A stretch of 64,000 bases of DNA from Gilvimarinus algae (GTDB lineage Bacteria > Pseudomonadota > Gammaproteobacteria > Pseudomonadales > Cellvibrionaceae): positions 124,001 to 188,000 of the forward strand of contig NZ_JAULRT010000035.1 in assembly GCF_030518215.1 (NCBI RefSeq). Direction: 5' to 3'. Positions 62,585 through 64,000 of this stretch are shown in pieces (within the stretch, counting starts at the first letter, position 1; each line of letters begins with the position of its first letter). A model generated the notes under the pieces. It saw only the letters and a program-made list of their open reading frames with translations, was not told the origin of the DNA and ran no database searches. The position numbers and the translations under genes were made by a program.

Positions 62585-63241
62585 ATGATAAAAGGCGTTA
62601 TTTTTGACCACGACGGAACCCTGGTCGATTCCGAGCGTAAACACTACGGACTCTGGGTCGATTTACTGGCAGAGTTTGGCGTCGAGTTTCCCGAAGAGGA
62701 ATACAAGGCCCACCTGGCCGGTGTTCCCACCCATTTCAACGCCGAGTACCTCGTCCAACGGTACAACTTACCCATCAGCGCTGAAACACTGTTCAACAAA
62801 CGTGAAAATGCCACTCGGGCGAGCCTGGGCCTAACCGCCTGCCCCCTGATTCCCGGTGCCCGCGAGTGCGTTGAATGGGTAGTTGCCCGCGGACTGCAAA
62901 CCGCCATTGCCACGGGTGCTTCACTCGCAGAAGTAAAACCCACACTGGAGCAGCACGAATTGGGGCGCTACTTCGCCATCGTCGCCAGTCGCGACCAGGT
63001 GGCAAGGGCCAAGCCGGCACCGGATGTCTATCAATACGCCCTCGATCAACTCGGTCTTAACGCCGATGAATGTATCGCTATAGAAGACAGCGCCACCGGG
63101 CTCACCTCGGCACTGGCCTGCGGCCTTGAGTGCATTGTCGTTGAAAACGACTACTCGAAAGGCCACGACTTTACCGGGGCCGCCGCTGTCTTCGAGGACA
63201 TGAGTGCCGCGCAGCGCTGGCTGGACACACGCATTTTGTAA
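62585..63241 (+). CDS. HAD-family phosphatase (beta-phosphoglucomutase-like subgroup)
   Basis: A 218-residue HAD enzyme: FDHDGTLVDSE (motif I), ATGASLAEVK (motif II threonine/serine), AKPAPDVYQYAL (motif III lysine) and CIAIEDSATGLTSALACG (motif IV). The cap domain (about 18-85) is of the four-helix type. It may act on a sugar phosphate or phosphoglycolate-like compound; the substrate is unknown. Start at 62585 gives MIKGVIFDHDGT. Confidence 0.9.
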   Translation: MIKGVIFDHDGTLVDSERKHYGLWVDLLAEFGVEFPEEEYKAHLAGVPTHFNAEYLVQRYNLPISAETLFNKRENATRASLGLTACPLIPGARECVEWVVARGLQTAIATGASLAEVKPTLEQHELGRYFAIVASRDQVARAKPAPDVYQYALDQLGLNADECIAIEDSATGLTSALACGLECIVVENDYSKGHDFTGAAAVFEDMSAAQRWLDTRIL

Positions 63242-63368
63242 ACCTCACAGCTTTTTGCAAGCCGTGCACCGCCAAACCAGCCCAACCCCTTAAAAACCGC
63301 AATTCACAAGCAGGACCAATAATTGCAGTAGCCCTTGTGACAATCACTGTCGACGAGAGGAGGTAATT

Positions 63369-63932
63369 ATGTCTAAGTCAGTGAAAGGCAAACAGGTCGC
63401 CATTTTGGCTACCGATGGTTTTGAAGAGTCTGAACTTACCTCGCCGCGCGAAGCATTAAAAGCGGCGGGAGTCGAGGTGGATATTGTGTCCCTCAAAAGC
63501 GGCAAAATCACCAGTTGGGCCAAAACCAACTGGGGTAAGGAATACCCGGTGGATAAAACCCTGGAAGAGGCCAGCAGCGAAGATTACGACATGCTGGTCC
63601 TGCCCGGTGGTTTATTCAACCCCGATACCCTGCGCAGTAACGACGACGCCCTGGATTTTACCCGCGAATTCTTTGAGCAGCACAAGCCGGTGGCAGCCAT
63701 TTGTCACGCCCCTTGGGTGCTGATCAGCGCTGGTGTCATCGGCGGGCGCGATCTTACGTCCTACCACACGGTTAAAGATGATGTGGTCAATGCCGGGGGC
63801 ACTTGGCACGATCAGGCCGTCGTATGCGACAGCGGCTTGGTCACTAGCCGTAGTCCAGACGACCTTGAGGCCTTTAACAGTAAACTGCTGGAAGAGCTGG
63901 CCGAAGGCAAGCACAGTCGCCAAGTAGCCTAA
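63369..63932 (+). CDS. DJ-1/PfpI family protein (YhbO-like)
   Basis: A 187-residue protein with the catalytic cysteine in AAICHAPWVLISAG (residue about 113), an early FEESELTSPREALKAAG segment with the conserved glutamate, and DVVNAGGTWHDQAVVCDSGLVTSRSPDDLEAF. Members act as glyoxalase III, deglycase or protease-like stress proteins. It has a strong GAGGAGGT ribosome-binding site before ATG. Confidence 0.93.
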   Translation: MSKSVKGKQVAILATDGFEESELTSPREALKAAGVEVDIVSLKSGKITSWAKTNWGKEYPVDKTLEEASSEDYDMLVLPGGLFNPDTLRSNDDALDFTREFFEQHKPVAAICHAPWVLISAGVIGGRDLTSYHTVKDDVVNAGGTWHDQAVVCDSGLVTSRSPDDLEAFNSKLLEELAEGKHSRQVA

Positions 63933-63947
63933 TCATTCACCGACTCT

Positions 63948-63967
63948 GCGCCCGCTGACGCGGGCGC
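63948..63967 (+). other. Strong hairpin after the DJ-1/PfpI gene
   Basis: GCGCCCGC (63948-63955) and GCGGGCGC (63960-63967) pair perfectly over a TGAC loop. No T tract follows (TATTAC), so it is a weak terminator or mRNA end at best. Confidence 0.55.
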
Positions 63968-63985
63968 TATTACAGGAAACAACAC

Positions 63986-64000
63986 ATGGACCTCATTCGC
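63986..64000 (+). CDS. First codons of an unidentified gene (cut by window edge)
   Basis: ATG at 63986 follows an AGGA site by 10 bases and reads MDLIR to the window end. Only five codons are visible, so neither the product nor the reality of the gene can be confirmed. Confidence 0.35.

Overview
The window reads as a chromosomal segment of a free-living, polysaccharide-degrading gammaproteobacterium, most likely of the Cellvibrionaceae/Pseudomonas-like branch. The reasons are a fairly GC-rich sequence, a housekeeping gene order close to that of Pseudomonas (gmk-rpoZ-spoT ... ridA ... oxyR-recG ... HU ... ubiC-ubiA-phoB-phoR, and yrfG-hslR-hslO), and carbohydrate-active enzymes next to a large TonB-dependent receptor. 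This is an inference from gene content; no rRNA, tRNA, phage, insertion sequence or CRISPR array was seen. The sequence is almost fully coding and both ends are cut inside or at the start of a gene. Layout: 1-1603 holds a partial MOSC protein, an FKBP isomerase and a DUF488 protein. 1627-10720 is a divergent catabolic block. On the minus strand lie an RpiR-type regulator, an N-acyl-D-amino-acid deacylase, a RidA protein and a sodium:solute symporter. On the plus strand lie a PLP-dependent D-amino-acid lyase/deaminase, a GH20 hexosaminidase with an extra inserted segment, and an SMP-30 lactonase-like protein. 10769-20554 is a carbohydrate-uptake block on the minus strand: TonB-dependent receptor, flavin-dependent halogenase homologue, SapC, a small cysteine-rich secreted protein, a GH97 alpha-glucosidase and a LacI-type regulator. 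Two tandem pairs of a perfect or near-perfect LacI-type palindrome, both with exactly 20 bp spacing, precede GH97 and the receptor. A third, weaker copy sits between the -35 and -10 of the D-amino-acid operon promoter. A membrane-anchored Asp/Asn beta-hydroxylase lies just upstream of the receptor. 21729-40241 is the conserved core: gmk, rpoZ, spoT, ridA, oxyR, recG, a YbaK-like/HDOD fusion, a dicarboxylate symporter, HU, ubiC, ubiA, phoB and phoR. Between spoT and ridA lies an insertion with a probable midcut-by-XrtH protein, a LytTR two-component pair and a secreted alpha/beta hydrolase. 40289-45996 carries a GH5-like glycosidase, small unknowns, a DUF885 protein, a DUF2147 protein and a MipA/OmpV protein. 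45996-53835 carries hslO, a DUF4124 protein, hslR, yrfG, a MacAB-like tripartite exporter with two permeases, nudE and a small unknown. 53858-61034 is a nitrogen/molybdenum module: moeA, moaB and moaA on the minus strand, and cobA, nirB and nirD on the plus strand behind a textbook sigma-54 promoter. 61170-64000 holds a small membrane protein, a CsgG-like protein, a HAD phosphatase, a DJ-1/PfpI protein and the first codons of another gene. The most unusual parts are the receptor/halogenase/SapC/GH97 cluster with its tandem operators and structured receptor leader, the midcut-by-XrtH-like protein, and a short dispersed repeat family found at about 12.1 kb and 60.5 kb.
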